Shown piece after piece: positions 9,133-17,783 of a stretch of DNA of 42,519 nt. This DNA is from an uncultured Porphyromonadaceae bacterium (GTDB taxonomy: Bacteria; Bacteroidota; Bacteroidia; Bacteroidales; UBA11471), in NCBI GenBank assembly GCA_900547555.1, contig URHG01000019.1, positions 1 through 42,519 on the forward strand, in the 5' to 3' direction. Under the pieces are notes generated by a model. It had not been told where the DNA came from. It saw nothing but the letters and a program-made list of their open reading frames with translations, and did no database searches. The first letter of the stretch is position 1. Every line of letters begins with the position of its first letter. Made by a program: the position numbers and the translations under genes.

Positions 9133-10278
9133 TCAAAGTTTACGTGCTCCGTCGCTGATGGTAACGGGATAAACTTTCGGAGCTTTTCCAAATTTTTCGG
9201 TAAACCCTTTTACAGCCGTTTCGATGAATCGGTCATACTTCTCTTCGGGTACAAGATTGATGGTGCAGCCGCCGAAGCCTCCACCCATGACACGCGAACC
9301 GGTAACTCCGCATTCGCGGGCCACATCGTTGAGATAGTCGAGTTCCTCGCAACTCACTTCATAGAGTTTGCTCATGCCGTGATGCGTACCGTACATTTTT
9401 TCGCCCACCGTTTTGTAGTCGCCTTTCTGTAAGGCATCGCACGCATCGAGTAGACGTTGAATCTCTTCGATCACATATTCGGCCCGCATATAATCTTCGG
9501 CGCTAACCTCGTCTTTTACTTCGGCCAGCATTTTCATGTCGGCATCTCGCAAAAGCGATACTTCGGGATGGTGTTTCTGTATGGCGGCGACAACAGCTTC
9601 GCACGATTCGCGACGACGGTTGTAGGCCGACGATGCCAACTCGTGTTTCACGACCGAGTCGATGAGTACGACTTTATAGCCGGCAGGATCGAAGGGAACA
9701 TATTCATATTCGAGCGAACGGCAATCGAGGCGAATCAGATGACCCGCTTTCCCGAAAACAGAGGCAAACTGATCCATAATACCGCACTTTACACCGCAAT
9801 AATTATGCTCGGTTGCCTGACCTATTTTGGCCAACTCGAACTTATCGATACCCAAACGGAATATGTCATTCAATGCAAATGCGAAAGTACTTTCGAGAGC
9901 CGCCGACGAAGACAGACCCGCCCCCAAAGGTACGTCGCCCGAGAAAGCCGTATCGAAACCTTCGACTTTACCGCCGCGTTTCGCGATTTCCCGCACGACA
10001 CCGAAGATATAGCAGGCCCAACTTTGTACCGGTTTATCTTCTTCGTTCATACCGAATTCGGCATATTCGTCGAGATCGACCGAGTAGGCACGGACGATGT
10101 TCCTGCCGTTGGGCTTGATTTCGGCCAGAATACCTTTATCGATGGCACCGGGCAAAACAAAACCTCCGTTGTAGTCGGTATGTTCTCCGATCAGATTGAT
10201 GCGCCCGGGAGAAAAATAGAGCTCTCCCTCGGTTGCGAAATGTTTCTTGAAACTATTTCTTACAAATGTGTTGTCCAT
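9133..10278 (-). CDS. galK: Galactokinase
   Basis: Phosphorylates alpha-D-galactose at C1 with ATP, the first kinase step of the Leloir pathway. A GHMP-family kinase of 381 residues, the typical size. The galactokinase signature GRINLIGEHTDYNGG is at 25-39 with the sugar-contact residues Glu32, His33 and Asp35; the ATP loop PLGAGLSSSAALE is at 117-129; the catalytic Asp169 lies in CGIMDQFASVFG; GGGFGGCTINLV is the third GHMP motif. It follows the MFS permease by 20 bp and ends at a strong terminator. No galT or galE is in this window, so the rest of the pathway is elsewhere. Confidence 0.98.
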   Translation of the reverse strand: MDNTFVRNSFKKHFATEGELYFSPGRINLIGEHTDYNGGFVLPGAIDKGILAEIKPNGRNIVRAYSVDLDEYAEFGMNEEDKPVQSWACYIFGVVREIAKRGGKVEGFDTAFSGDVPLGAGLSSSAALESTFAFALNDIFRLGIDKFELAKIGQATEHNYCGVKCGIMDQFASVFGKAGHLIRLDCRSLEYEYVPFDPAGYKVVLIDSVVKHELASSAYNRRRESCEAVVAAIQKHHPEVSLLRDADMKMLAEVKDEVSAEDYMRAEYVIEEIQRLLDACDALQKGDYKTVGEKMYGTHHGMSKLYEVSCEELDYLNDVARECGVTGSRVMGGGFGGCTINLVPEEKYDRFIETAVKGFTEKFGKAPKVYPVTISDGARKL

Positions 10279-10298
10279 AGAGTATAGATTTTTTAAGA

Positions 10299-11672
10299 TT
10301 AATCGACAGGAATATTCTTGTTCACGTTTTTACAACCCGAGAGTCCGTAATACAGCAGATACACCAACGCAACGACGATGAGCCAATAGCTGTTCATATA
10401 CCCGCCGACTTTGGCGATGTATTGCTGGATAAGGGGTAAGATACCGCCGCCGACAACCATCATCATGAAAAGTCCCGACGCCTGAGCGGTATATTTTCCC
10501 AGCCCCTCAACGGCAAGATTGAAAATTCCTCCCCACATGACCGACGTACAAAGTCCGCACAAAACAAGGAACAGTGCGCTGACCGGTACTTCGGCGACGA
10601 CGATACCGTTCCCTACACTGTAACCCGGCATGTCCAACGTATATTCTTTGGGAATGAAAATGGCGAGGATTACGAGCAGTATGGCGGTCGACGAAACGGC
10701 GATAAGCTGGGTTCGTGTCGAGACTTTACCGCTGATGGCACTGCTCAACGTGCGTCCTACCAACATGAGCAACCAATAGATCGCCACGATAGCTCCGGCG
10801 ATGGCCGATGCATCTCCTATGACACCCGCTCCGGTCGCGCTTTGGTCGGCGAGGTAGAAATTGAGAGTGCCCGGTATGCCTATTTCGACCCCTACATATA
10901 TGAATATACCGATTACCCCCATTACCGTATGCCGGAAATTCCAGGGACTGTGTTCGAATGTCTCTTTTTTGCCTCCTTTATGCAAGTGGGGCTCGGGTAT
11001 GGCGACAAACGATATGATGACGAATGCTGTGGCAAAGACGGCCATACCTATCCACAGCAAAGGAGTAACGTCGGTCATCGTCGTCGATTTGGTGAGCGAA
11101 CCGATAAGCGCACCGACGAAAAACGGGGTGAGGGTCGCCGAGAGCGAATTGAGCGCGCCACCGGCTTGTATCAGCTGATTGCCTTTGTTGCCGCCACCAC
11201 CCAAAATATTGAGCATGGGGTTCACGACCGTATTCAACATACACACGCAAAATCCGCAGATGAATGCACCCAACAGATAGATGAAGAAATTAAGGCTTAC
11301 GGGAAATTCCACCGGCACGGCGACACCCCCCCGGTCGATACTGCTGTCCATCGTAAAAAGAACCGTATCGGTTCCCACGATACTCGACAAGTACTGTACG
11401 GCCAGACCTATAACGCCTACGGCCATCGCCCACAACGCCGTTTTTTTGTATCCGATTTTTACCAGCAGGTTACCGGCCGGGATACCCATAAAAAGGTAAG
11501 CGAGGAAATTCATCATGTTTCCCATCATACCCAGCACGCTGTTGCCCTCGAACTGATATCCCCATATCGTGCCGATGGGGGCGGCCAGATTGGTTACGAA
11601 AGATATCATCGCAAAAATGAAGAACATCGTGATGATGGCAACGATATTTCCGTTCTTTTTTTCTTGTGTCAT
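10299..11672 (-). CDS. MFS sugar permease, fucose/glucose/galactose (FHS) family
   Basis: A 457-residue, 12-helix major facilitator of the FHS branch, which includes FucP and the glucose/galactose transporter GluP; inner membrane, probably proton-coupled. Visible features are the N-terminal helix ITMFFIFAMISFVTNLAAPI, the helix 2 region NMMNFLAYLFMGIPAGNLL and the loop KIGYKKTALWA. The last helices include a glycine-rich MMVVGGGILPLIQQYIAK. It sits between a cytosolic mutarotase and galactokinase, with gaps of 33 and 20 bp, so galactose (perhaps also glucose) is the likely substrate. A hydrophilic loop around residues 105-130 (DTVLFTMDSSIDRGG) is longer than in FucP. Confidence 0.9.
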   Translation of the reverse strand: MTQEKKNGNIVAIITMFFIFAMISFVTNLAAPIGTIWGYQFEGNSVLGMMGNMMNFLAYLFMGIPAGNLLVKIGYKKTALWAMAVGVIGLAVQYLSSIVGTDTVLFTMDSSIDRGGVAVPVEFPVSLNFFIYLLGAFICGFCVCMLNTVVNPMLNILGGGGNKGNQLIQAGGALNSLSATLTPFFVGALIGSLTKSTTMTDVTPLLWIGMAVFATAFVIISFVAIPEPHLHKGGKKETFEHSPWNFRHTVMGVIGIFIYVGVEIGIPGTLNFYLADQSATGAGVIGDASAIAGAIVAIYWLLMLVGRTLSSAISGKVSTRTQLIAVSSTAILLVILAIFIPKEYTLDMPGYSVGNGIVVAEVPVSALFLVLCGLCTSVMWGGIFNLAVEGLGKYTAQASGLFMMMVVGGGILPLIQQYIAKVGGYMNSYWLIVVALVYLLYYGLSGCKNVNKNIPVD

Positions 11673-11705
11673 GGTTTATAGATTTATAAAATTTCGATAT
11701 GAAAA

Positions 11706-12794
11706 TTATTTCCGCACCGAGAACTGGTAACGGCATGTTTGCGTATAGGTCTCGCCGGGTCGTAAAACCGTCGAAGGGAAATGCGGTTTATTGGGACTGT
11801 CGGGAAAATGTTGGGTCTCGAAGCATACCGCCGTGCGTGCGCTGTACTTACGCCCGCACTTTCCCGTAAACCCGTTGAGCCAGTTTCCGGTATAAAGTTG
11901 TACGCCCGGCTCTGTGGTATATACAGACATTACGATTCCTGTTCGGGGAGAATATGCTTCGGCGGCGAAAGCGTATTCGCCGGGGAAATTTTTCGCCAGT
12001 ACGTAATTATGGTCATATCCCCGGCCGAAACGCAGCTGTTCGAAGTCATCATCGATACGCTGTCCCAAAGCTACGGGGTGCAAAAAATCCATAGGTGTTC
12101 CCACTACCGAGGCAATTTCGCCGGTAGGAACCGACTTGTCGTCCATCGGCGTATAGAAAGGCGCATCGATGGTAACGATATGGTTGGTAACCTCCCCGCC
12201 ACCGTCGCCGTTCAGGTTGAAGAACGAGTGGTGGGTCAAGTTGCATACGGTAGCCTTGTCGGTGGTTGCCCGGTAATGTATCTCCATAGCGTTTTCGTTG
12301 GTAAGGGCATAAGTAACCTCGACTTTCAGATTGCCGGGAAATCCCTCTTCCCCATCGGGCGAGAGATAAGAAAGGTGAAGTGTCTGGGTGTCGGTCTGGT
12401 TGGCTTCCCATACGACTTCATTATATCCTTTGATACCCCCGTGCAGGGCGCAATCGGGATTATTCGAGCGGATAGAATGGCATTTGCCGTCGAGATCGAA
12501 ACGACAGCCCCCTATACGATTTCCGTAACGGCCAATCAAGGCTCCGAGAAATTTTTCAGGAGAATGCAGGTAGCCGTCGATCGTACTATGCCCGAGAACG
12601 ACATCGGTCATTGTTCCGTCGGAATCGGGAACGAGCAGCGAAACGACGATTCCACCGTAATTGGTGATACATATTTCGGCTCCGTTACGATTGGTCAGTT
12701 GATAGAGCGATACCTGTTTTCCATCGATAACGGTATCGAAGTCGGAGAATAGTAATCCCGACTGTGTCTTTGCGGTATGATTTGCGGTTGACAT
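11706..12794 (-). CDS. galM: Aldose 1-epimerase (mutarotase), cytosolic
   Basis: A second mutarotase, 362 residues, with no signal peptide, so it acts in the cytosol. The GalM active-site histidines lie in CALHGGIKGYNEVVWEA and NLTHHSFFNLNGDGGG; the acid/base Asp and Glu regions are YDHNYVLAK and CFETQHFPDSPNKPHF. It heads the galM-permease-galK group, 33 bp before the permease. Its job is likely to supply the alpha-galactose that galactokinase needs. Compared with the lipoprotein copy at 7740-8876, the catalytic regions are strongly alike, pointing to paralogues split by location and pathway. Confidence 0.95.
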   Translation of the reverse strand: MSTANHTAKTQSGLLFSDFDTVIDGKQVSLYQLTNRNGAEICITNYGGIVVSLLVPDSDGTMTDVVLGHSTIDGYLHSPEKFLGALIGRYGNRIGGCRFDLDGKCHSIRSNNPDCALHGGIKGYNEVVWEANQTDTQTLHLSYLSPDGEEGFPGNLKVEVTYALTNENAMEIHYRATTDKATVCNLTHHSFFNLNGDGGGEVTNHIVTIDAPFYTPMDDKSVPTGEIASVVGTPMDFLHPVALGQRIDDDFEQLRFGRGYDHNYVLAKNFPGEYAFAAEAYSPRTGIVMSVYTTEPGVQLYTGNWLNGFTGKCGRKYSARTAVCFETQHFPDSPNKPHFPSTVLRPGETYTQTCRYQFSVRK

Positions 12795-12818
12795 AAAAAA
12801 ATTTGTTTATGCGGATCA

Positions 12819-12848
12819 CTCCCGACATGAAAGCTCTCATGCCGGGAG
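12819..12848 (-). terminator. Hairpin after the DHOD-like gene
   Basis: Arms 12819-12830 and 12837-12848 pair with one A.C mismatch on the plus strand that becomes a G.U pair in minus-strand RNA, so the structure favours the minus strand. It starts 28 bp after the DHOD-like stop. A T run follows only about 20 nt later, so it may be a partial terminator with read-through into galM. Confidence 0.5.
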
Positions 12849-12875
12849 ATATTCCGAAAGGTTGGATAAGTAATA

Positions 12876-13862
12876 TCAGCGATTATTGCTGGCCTCCCGA
12901 TATTGGCGTATGAACTGTAACCGTTCGTAGTAAGCGACATCGAGAATATTTTTGTAATTGAGTGCGCCGACAGCCTCTTTAAGAGAAGAAAACCCTTGCT
13001 CTTTGAGCCAGCCGGTGAGGAAGTCGAGCATTTTCCCGACAACGGTCTCGCCGTTGAGATACAGGGTCGAGCATAATTCGGCTGCGGAAGCTCCGGCCAA
13101 AATGACTTTGACAAGGTCTTCGGGCGTATGCACGCCTGTCGAAGCGGCCAACGGCAACTTGTTGACCTGTCCCGAAACGATACCCAGCCAACGCAAAGTA
13201 TCGCTCAAATCGGCCGAGGTGCTGAACGGAGATCCGGCAATGAGCCGACGATTGTGTATATCAATATCGGGTTGCCACGGGCGGTTGAAAAGCACCACAC
13301 CGGCGGCACCGGCGGCACGCAACTGGTCTACGACCGAAACGAGATTGGAAAGATTCCGGCTTATTTTCACGGTTACGGGAATATGTACGGCAGCTTCTAC
13401 TTTTTGCAGAATCTCGACATGCAGTTTCCCGATGGTACCGGGACGATACTCGGTCGTGGGGTTGATTTTTTGCACGTTCAGCTCTATGGCACTGGCTCCG
13501 GCTTTTTCGAGGTCGGCGGCAAAACTTTCCCAACTGCCGTCGTCGTAACAGTTGATGCTAGCTATAACCGGTATCGATACCGCTTTCCGAGCTTCGCGTA
13601 TCAACGTGAGGTATTTTTCCACTTCATGGGCTTTGACGATATTTTGCAGATAGTCGTAGGCCTCGGGATAATCGCTGTCGGAACTGTTGAGCAGGTGTTC
13701 GCTTTGGGCGGCGAGCTGCTCTTCAAAAAGCGATTTCAGCACAACGGCTCCTACACCGGCTTTTTCGAGGGCGACGATTTTTTCAACATTGTCGGTCAGA
13801 CCCGAACTGGCTGCGATAATAGGATTTTTCAGTTCTAATCCTGCATACTGAGTCTTTAACAT
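12876..13862 (-). CDS. Dihydroorotate dehydrogenase-like FMN-barrel protein
   Basis: A 328-residue TIM-barrel protein of the dihydroorotate dehydrogenase-like family, starting MLKTQYAGLELKNPIIAASS, which is the PyrD class 1 opening. The phosphate-end FMN site is represented by LAASTGVHTPEDLVKVILAGA. It does not show the usual active-site loop ELN-x-SCPN: after ELN it reads VQKINPTTEYRPG, so the catalytic Cys/Ser region is altered. It may be a divergent flavin oxidoreductase rather than the pyrimidine enzyme. No pyrK is next to it. It follows yggS by 18 bp in the same operon. Fold assignment is firm; the reaction is unknown. Confidence 0.8.
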   Translation of the reverse strand: MLKTQYAGLELKNPIIAASSGLTDNVEKIVALEKAGVGAVVLKSLFEEQLAAQSEHLLNSSDSDYPEAYDYLQNIVKAHEVEKYLTLIREARKAVSIPVIASINCYDDGSWESFAADLEKAGASAIELNVQKINPTTEYRPGTIGKLHVEILQKVEAAVHIPVTVKISRNLSNLVSVVDQLRAAGAAGVVLFNRPWQPDIDIHNRRLIAGSPFSTSADLSDTLRWLGIVSGQVNKLPLAASTGVHTPEDLVKVILAGASAAELCSTLYLNGETVVGKMLDFLTGWLKEQGFSSLKEAVGALNYKNILDVAYYERLQFIRQYREASNNR

Positions 13863-13880
13863 GATACAGATTCTTATAGA

Positions 13881-14552
13881 TTAATAATTTCTTTCTCCAA
13901 AGATGAGGGTTCCCACACGTACCATTGTTGTCCCGTAGTCGAGCGCCAACCGGTAATCGTGCGACATACCCATAGAGATTTCCGAGAAGTTTTTATCAAT
14001 AGGGAAATAACTCTTTTTTATTTCGGCAAAAAACGACTGCAATGAAGCAAATTCCCGGCGAACGGAAACTTCATCATCGGTGAGCGTCGCCATACCCATC
14101 ACTCCGCACAGGCGCACATGGGTAAGATTGCGCCATACACCCGATGATAGATAGTCGCGACATTCGTCGAAAGAAAATCCGAATTTGGTCTCTTCTTCGG
14201 CGATATGCAGTTGCAGCAAACAATCGACAACCCGGCCGCACCGGGCGGCGCATCGATCGACCTCGGCCAGCAAATGAGGAGAGTCTACACTGTGTATCAG
14301 AGAAATAAAGGGCACTATCTGCTTCACTTTATTGGTTTGCAGGTGACCGATAAAGTGCCATTCTATATCGGCGGGGAGTACGGCTTGCTTGGCGACCAGC
14401 TCCTGAACCCGACTTTCTCCGAAAATACGTTGGCCCGCATCGTATGCCTCCCGAAGAGCTTCGGCGGGGTGAAATTTCGATACCGCCACCAAAGACACCC
14501 CGTCGGGGAGCGTCGATTTTACAGTGCCCAAATGTCGAGCTATATCGTTCAT
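13881..14552 (-). CDS. yggS: PLP homeostasis protein (YggS/PLPBP family)
   Basis: A pyridoxal-5'-phosphate binding protein with an alanine-racemase-like barrel; it buffers free PLP and affects amino-acid and keto-acid balance, without known catalysis. 223 residues, normal length. The PLP lysine is Lys26 in VAVSKFHP; GESRVQELVAK, WHFIGHLQTNKVK and the C-terminal SMGMSHDY and RVGTLIFGER phosphate-site motifs are all present. It begins 15 bp after the DUF4494 stop and ends 18 bp before the DHOD-like gene. Confidence 0.95.
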   Translation of the reverse strand: MNDIARHLGTVKSTLPDGVSLVAVSKFHPAEALREAYDAGQRIFGESRVQELVAKQAVLPADIEWHFIGHLQTNKVKQIVPFISLIHSVDSPHLLAEVDRCAARCGRVVDCLLQLHIAEEETKFGFSFDECRDYLSSGVWRNLTHVRLCGVMGMATLTDDEVSVRREFASLQSFFAEIKKSYFPIDKNFSEISMGMSHDYRLALDYGTTMVRVGTLIFGERNY

Positions 14553-14567
14553 TTCTTTCTCTCCATT

Positions 14568-15026
14568 TTATTCCTGCACGGGAGCTGCCGGTACGGAGTC
14601 GGCATCGTAGCGGAAAACGTCCATGATGAGCGTTTCGGTAATCGAAGCGATTTCATAGTCGGCCATTGTCCCTTTCATTCCTTTCAACAGATTTTCAAGG
14701 GCGGTCTTGAAATCGGCGGCCTGCACCATCATATAAGAAGCAGTACGTTTCTCGACACCGCTTTTCTCGTCGAGGGTGATGAAATTGACTTTGCATTTGT
14801 ACCACCGATCACCGGTCTCGTCGAAGAAAAGCTCGCTGATTTTCACACGCTTGATATTGGCGACGGTAAATTCTCCCGATATAAACGGGCGCATCTCTTC
14901 GAGTATCCGCGACTCGGCTTCGGTAAAAGAGAGCGCGTCGACCATATAGGGTTCGCTGACGGTTTTCTGCATTCCGCCTTCTATTTCTTTATCGTATTTA
15001 ACTTTGCATTCAAACCAAGAGTTCAT
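14568..15026 (-). CDS. DUF4494 protein
   Basis: A 152-residue soluble protein matching the Bacteroidetes DUF4494 family: MNSWFECKVKYDK at the start, VSEPYMVDALSFTEAE in the first half and a second similar half RWYKCKVNFITLDEK. The two halves look like an internal duplication (WFECKVKY... and WYKCKVNF...), each followed by a segment ending in a hydrophobic helix. No signal peptide, membrane segment or catalytic motif is seen and no function is known. It lies between engB (40 bp upstream) and yggS, so it is probably constitutively expressed with them. Confidence 0.85.
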   Translation of the reverse strand: MNSWFECKVKYDKEIEGGMQKTVSEPYMVDALSFTEAESRILEEMRPFISGEFTVANIKRVKISELFFDETGDRWYKCKVNFITLDEKSGVEKRTASYMMVQAADFKTALENLLKGMKGTMADYEIASITETLIMDVFRYDADSVPAAPVQE

Positions 15027-15066
15027 TTTTTCTGAAAGTTTATTGTTTATGATATTTCCTACGGAG

Positions 15067-15681
15067 CTATTCTCGCGGAGTATTTTTCATCGTTTCGTTG
15101 AGAGAATCTATGTAATCGAGCAATTCTTCCTTCCCTTTACGAGTCTCGGACGAAGTTATGAAGATAGGAGGAAGCTCTTCCCAGTCTTCGAGCAAACGGG
15201 TTTTATAAGCCTCGATTTTGTCGCGAAGCACCGTTGTTCCCAGTTTGTCGGCTTTGGTAAAAACAATAGCGAAAGGCACGCCGTTCTCGCCGAGCCACGC
15301 CATAAATTCGAGATCGATTTTCTGCGGTTCATGGCGGCTGTCGATAAGTACGAAGAGGGAGGTCATCGACTCGCGTTCGAGAATATAATGCTCGATGATG
15401 CGCCGTATGTTTTCCCTGCCCTCCTTTCCCCGACGAGCGAAACCGTAACCCGGCAAGTCAACGATATACCACGAACCGTCGATGTCGAAATGATTTATGA
15501 GCATGGTTTTTCCCGGTGTAGATGACGTCATCGCCAATCCCTTACGTCCCGTGAGCATATTGATAAGCGATGATTTTCCTACATTGGAGCGGCCGATGAA
15601 AGCATATTCGGGCCGATCTCCCGCCGGGCATTTGGCGACGTCGGTATTGCTTATGACAAATCGGGCATCTTTTATTTCCAT
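15067..15681 (-). CDS. engB: Ribosome-biogenesis GTPase EngB (YihA/YsxC)
   Basis: An essential GTPase in 50S subunit assembly. 204 residues with all G motifs: G1 GRSNVGKSS (30-38), a G2 threonine in the TPGKT region (55-59), G3 DLPGYG (75-80), G4 TKAD (142-145) and a G5-like ITSSE near 175. It is divergent from fbp across a 101-bp gap holding promoters for both directions. It probably starts an operon with DUF4494, yggS and the DHOD-like gene. Confidence 0.97.
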   Translation of the reverse strand: MEIKDARFVISNTDVAKCPAGDRPEYAFIGRSNVGKSSLINMLTGRKGLAMTSSTPGKTMLINHFDIDGSWYIVDLPGYGFARRGKEGRENIRRIIEHYILERESMTSLFVLIDSRHEPQKIDLEFMAWLGENGVPFAIVFTKADKLGTTVLRDKIEAYKTRLLEDWEELPPIFITSSETRKGKEELLDYIDSLNETMKNTPRE

Positions 15682-15711
15682 AAGAAGGAGGTTCTTTTAT
15701 CGATTACATGA

Positions 15712-15719
15712 CAAATATA
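15712..15719 (-). promoter_or_regulatory. -7 element for engB
   Basis: TATATTTG on the minus strand matches the Bacteroidetes -7 consensus TAnnTTTG, 31 bp before the engB start. No clear -33 TTTG was found. Confidence 0.6.
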
Positions 15720-15754
15720 AGAAGTTTCTTGATAGATAATATAAAAAAAAGTGC

Positions 15755-15762
15755 TATTTTTG
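15755..15762 (+). promoter_or_regulatory. -7 element for fbp
   Basis: TATTTTTG matches TAnnTTTG, 20 bp before the fbp ATG at 15783, with a possible TTG at 15729-15731. The longest frame for fbp starts at 15708, upstream of this element, so the downstream ATG is preferred. Confidence 0.65.
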
Positions 15763-15782
15763 ACTTTCTAAACGTAAGTACT

Positions 15783-17768
15783 ATGGAAAAAAGGCCGCCT
15801 ATTACACCGGAGTCGGTTTATAACGACTTGCGGTATTTGCAATTGTTGTCTACAAAGTTCCCGACCATATCCGATGCATGTACCGAGATTATCAACCTCG
15901 AAGCCATTCTCAATTTGCCCAAAGGTACGGAACATTTCCTGACCGACTTGCACGGGGAATACGAGGCATTCCTCCATGTATTGAAAAATGCGTCGGGATC
16001 GGTACGCCGCAAAGTCGAAGAAATTTTCGGACAGACTTTGCGTGAAAGCGAAGTGAAGGAGTTGTGTACCCTTATCTATTATCCCGAGCAGAAACTCGAA
16101 CTCATCAAAAAAGAGGAGAAGGATATGACCGACTGGTATCGTATCACGATGCATCAGTTGATACGTGTGTGCCAGAACGTATCGTCGAAATATACCCGGT
16201 CGAAAGTCCGCAAGGCGCTTCCTGCCGAATTTTCGTATATCTTGCAGGAATTGTTGCACGAGTCGCAAATCGACCCGAACAAGCAGGCTTACGTCAATGG
16301 AATCATTTCCACCATCATCTCCACCGGTCGGGCCGACGAGTGTATCTGTGCAATTTGCAATCTTATACAGCGACTCGTAATCGATACCCTTCACATCGTG
16401 GGCGACATTTTCGACCGGGGACCCGGTGCCGAAATCATTATGGATAAACTCTGCTCCTACCACAATGTCGACATACAGTGGGGCAACCACGATATTTTGT
16501 GGATGGGGGCGGCAGCGGGAAATGACAGTTGCATCGCCAACGTCGTGCGTATGTCGATGCGTTACGGCAACCATGCTACTCTCGAAGACGGATACGGCAT
16601 CAACCTCGTTCCGCTGGCAACATTCGCCATCGAACATTATAAAGACGATCCCTGCACTTATTTTGCCCCGAAAGGCCTCGACGGGGAATTTACGGCCAAA
16701 ACCCGCCGTCTGCTGGCCCAGATGCACAAGGCGATCTCGATCATACAATTCAAACTCGAATCGCAACTGATTCTGGCGCACCCCGACTTCAAAATGAATG
16801 ACCGTCTGTTGCTCGATAAAATCGATTACGAACGGGGCGTGTTGAAACTCGACGGAAAAGAATACCCCTTGCGGGATAAGAATTTCCCGACCATAGACCC
16901 GGCCAACCCGTTTGCTCTTACACCCGATGAAGAAGAACTGGTGGAACGTCTGCATTACTCATTCGTGAATAGCGAGAAAATGCGCAAACACATGCGTTGC
17001 CTCTTTTCCAACGGTAGCATGTATCTGGTACGTAACAATAATTTGCTTTACCATGCTTCCATTCCACTCAACGACGACGGGACGCTCAAAGAAGTTTACA
17101 TCGACGGCAAACCGTATAAGGGAAAAGCGTTGCTCGATAAAATCGACCAGCTGATACGCCTCGCTTATTTCGCCGTCGACGGAACAGGGAAAAAATACGC
17201 TCTCGATTATATCTGGTACCTTTGGTGCGGAGAAGACGCGCCGTCGTTCGGGAAAGACAAGATGGCGACCTTCGAGCGTTATTTTGTCGAAAACAAGGAT
17301 TTGTGGAAAGAAAAAAAGAGCGCGTATTATACGCTCTATAACGAGAAATCGGTGTGTGAAATGATTCTGCGAGAGTTCGGCCTTACCGACCAATACGCAC
17401 ACATCATCAACGGCCATGTTCCGGTAAAGACGCTGAAAGGGGAAAATCCGGTCAAGGCCGAAGGGAAACTGCTGGTAATCGACGGCGGCTTTTCCAAAGC
17501 CTATCAACCCGAGACGGGTATTGCCGGCTATACGCTTATCTTCCATTCGCGGGGACTGCAACTCGTTCAGCACGAACCCTTCGAATCGACACAAAAAGCA
17601 ATCGAAGACGGAATCGACATCATCTCTACCAATATCATTCTCGAATTGAGCCAGCGCCGCATGCGGGTACGCGATACCGATATAGGTAAAGAACTCGAAG
17701 AGCAAATCTATAACCTGAACAAACTGTTGGTCGCCTATCGCAACGGATTTATCAAAGAGAAATCGTAA
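15783..17768 (+). CDS. fbp: Class III fructose-1,6-bisphosphatase
   Basis: Hydrolyses fructose-1,6-bisphosphate to fructose-6-phosphate in gluconeogenesis. The class III enzymes of Firmicutes and Bacteroidetes are about 640-670 residues; this start gives 661. It carries the metallophosphatase motifs: TDLHGEYEAF (54-63), a GDIFDRGPGAE block and WGNHDILWMGAA, with later HPDFKMND and INGHVPVKTLKGE. The start MEKRPPITPE is preferred because a promoter -7 element lies inside the longer frame. It leads a plus-strand run with recR 15 bp downstream. It lets the cell make hexoses when growing on pentoses or amino acids. Confidence 0.96.
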   Translation: MEKRPPITPESVYNDLRYLQLLSTKFPTISDACTEIINLEAILNLPKGTEHFLTDLHGEYEAFLHVLKNASGSVRRKVEEIFGQTLRESEVKELCTLIYYPEQKLELIKKEEKDMTDWYRITMHQLIRVCQNVSSKYTRSKVRKALPAEFSYILQELLHESQIDPNKQAYVNGIISTIISTGRADECICAICNLIQRLVIDTLHIVGDIFDRGPGAEIIMDKLCSYHNVDIQWGNHDILWMGAAAGNDSCIANVVRMSMRYGNHATLEDGYGINLVPLATFAIEHYKDDPCTYFAPKGLDGEFTAKTRRLLAQMHKAISIIQFKLESQLILAHPDFKMNDRLLLDKIDYERGVLKLDGKEYPLRDKNFPTIDPANPFALTPDEEELVERLHYSFVNSEKMRKHMRCLFSNGSMYLVRNNNLLYHASIPLNDDGTLKEVYIDGKPYKGKALLDKIDQLIRLAYFAVDGTGKKYALDYIWYLWCGEDAPSFGKDKMATFERYFVENKDLWKEKKSAYYTLYNEKSVCEMILREFGLTDQYAHIINGHVPVKTLKGENPVKAEGKLLVIDGGFSKAYQPETGIAGYTLIFHSRGLQLVQHEPFESTQKAIEDGIDIISTNIILELSQRRMRVRDTDIGKELEEQIYNLNKLLVAYRNGFIKEKS

Positions 17769-17783
17769 AAACGGGAAAGAGAA

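Noticed and set aside
15768..16955. A 395-codon minus-strand frame inside fbp
   Set aside because: Antisense shadow of the metallophosphatase, whose motifs are intact.
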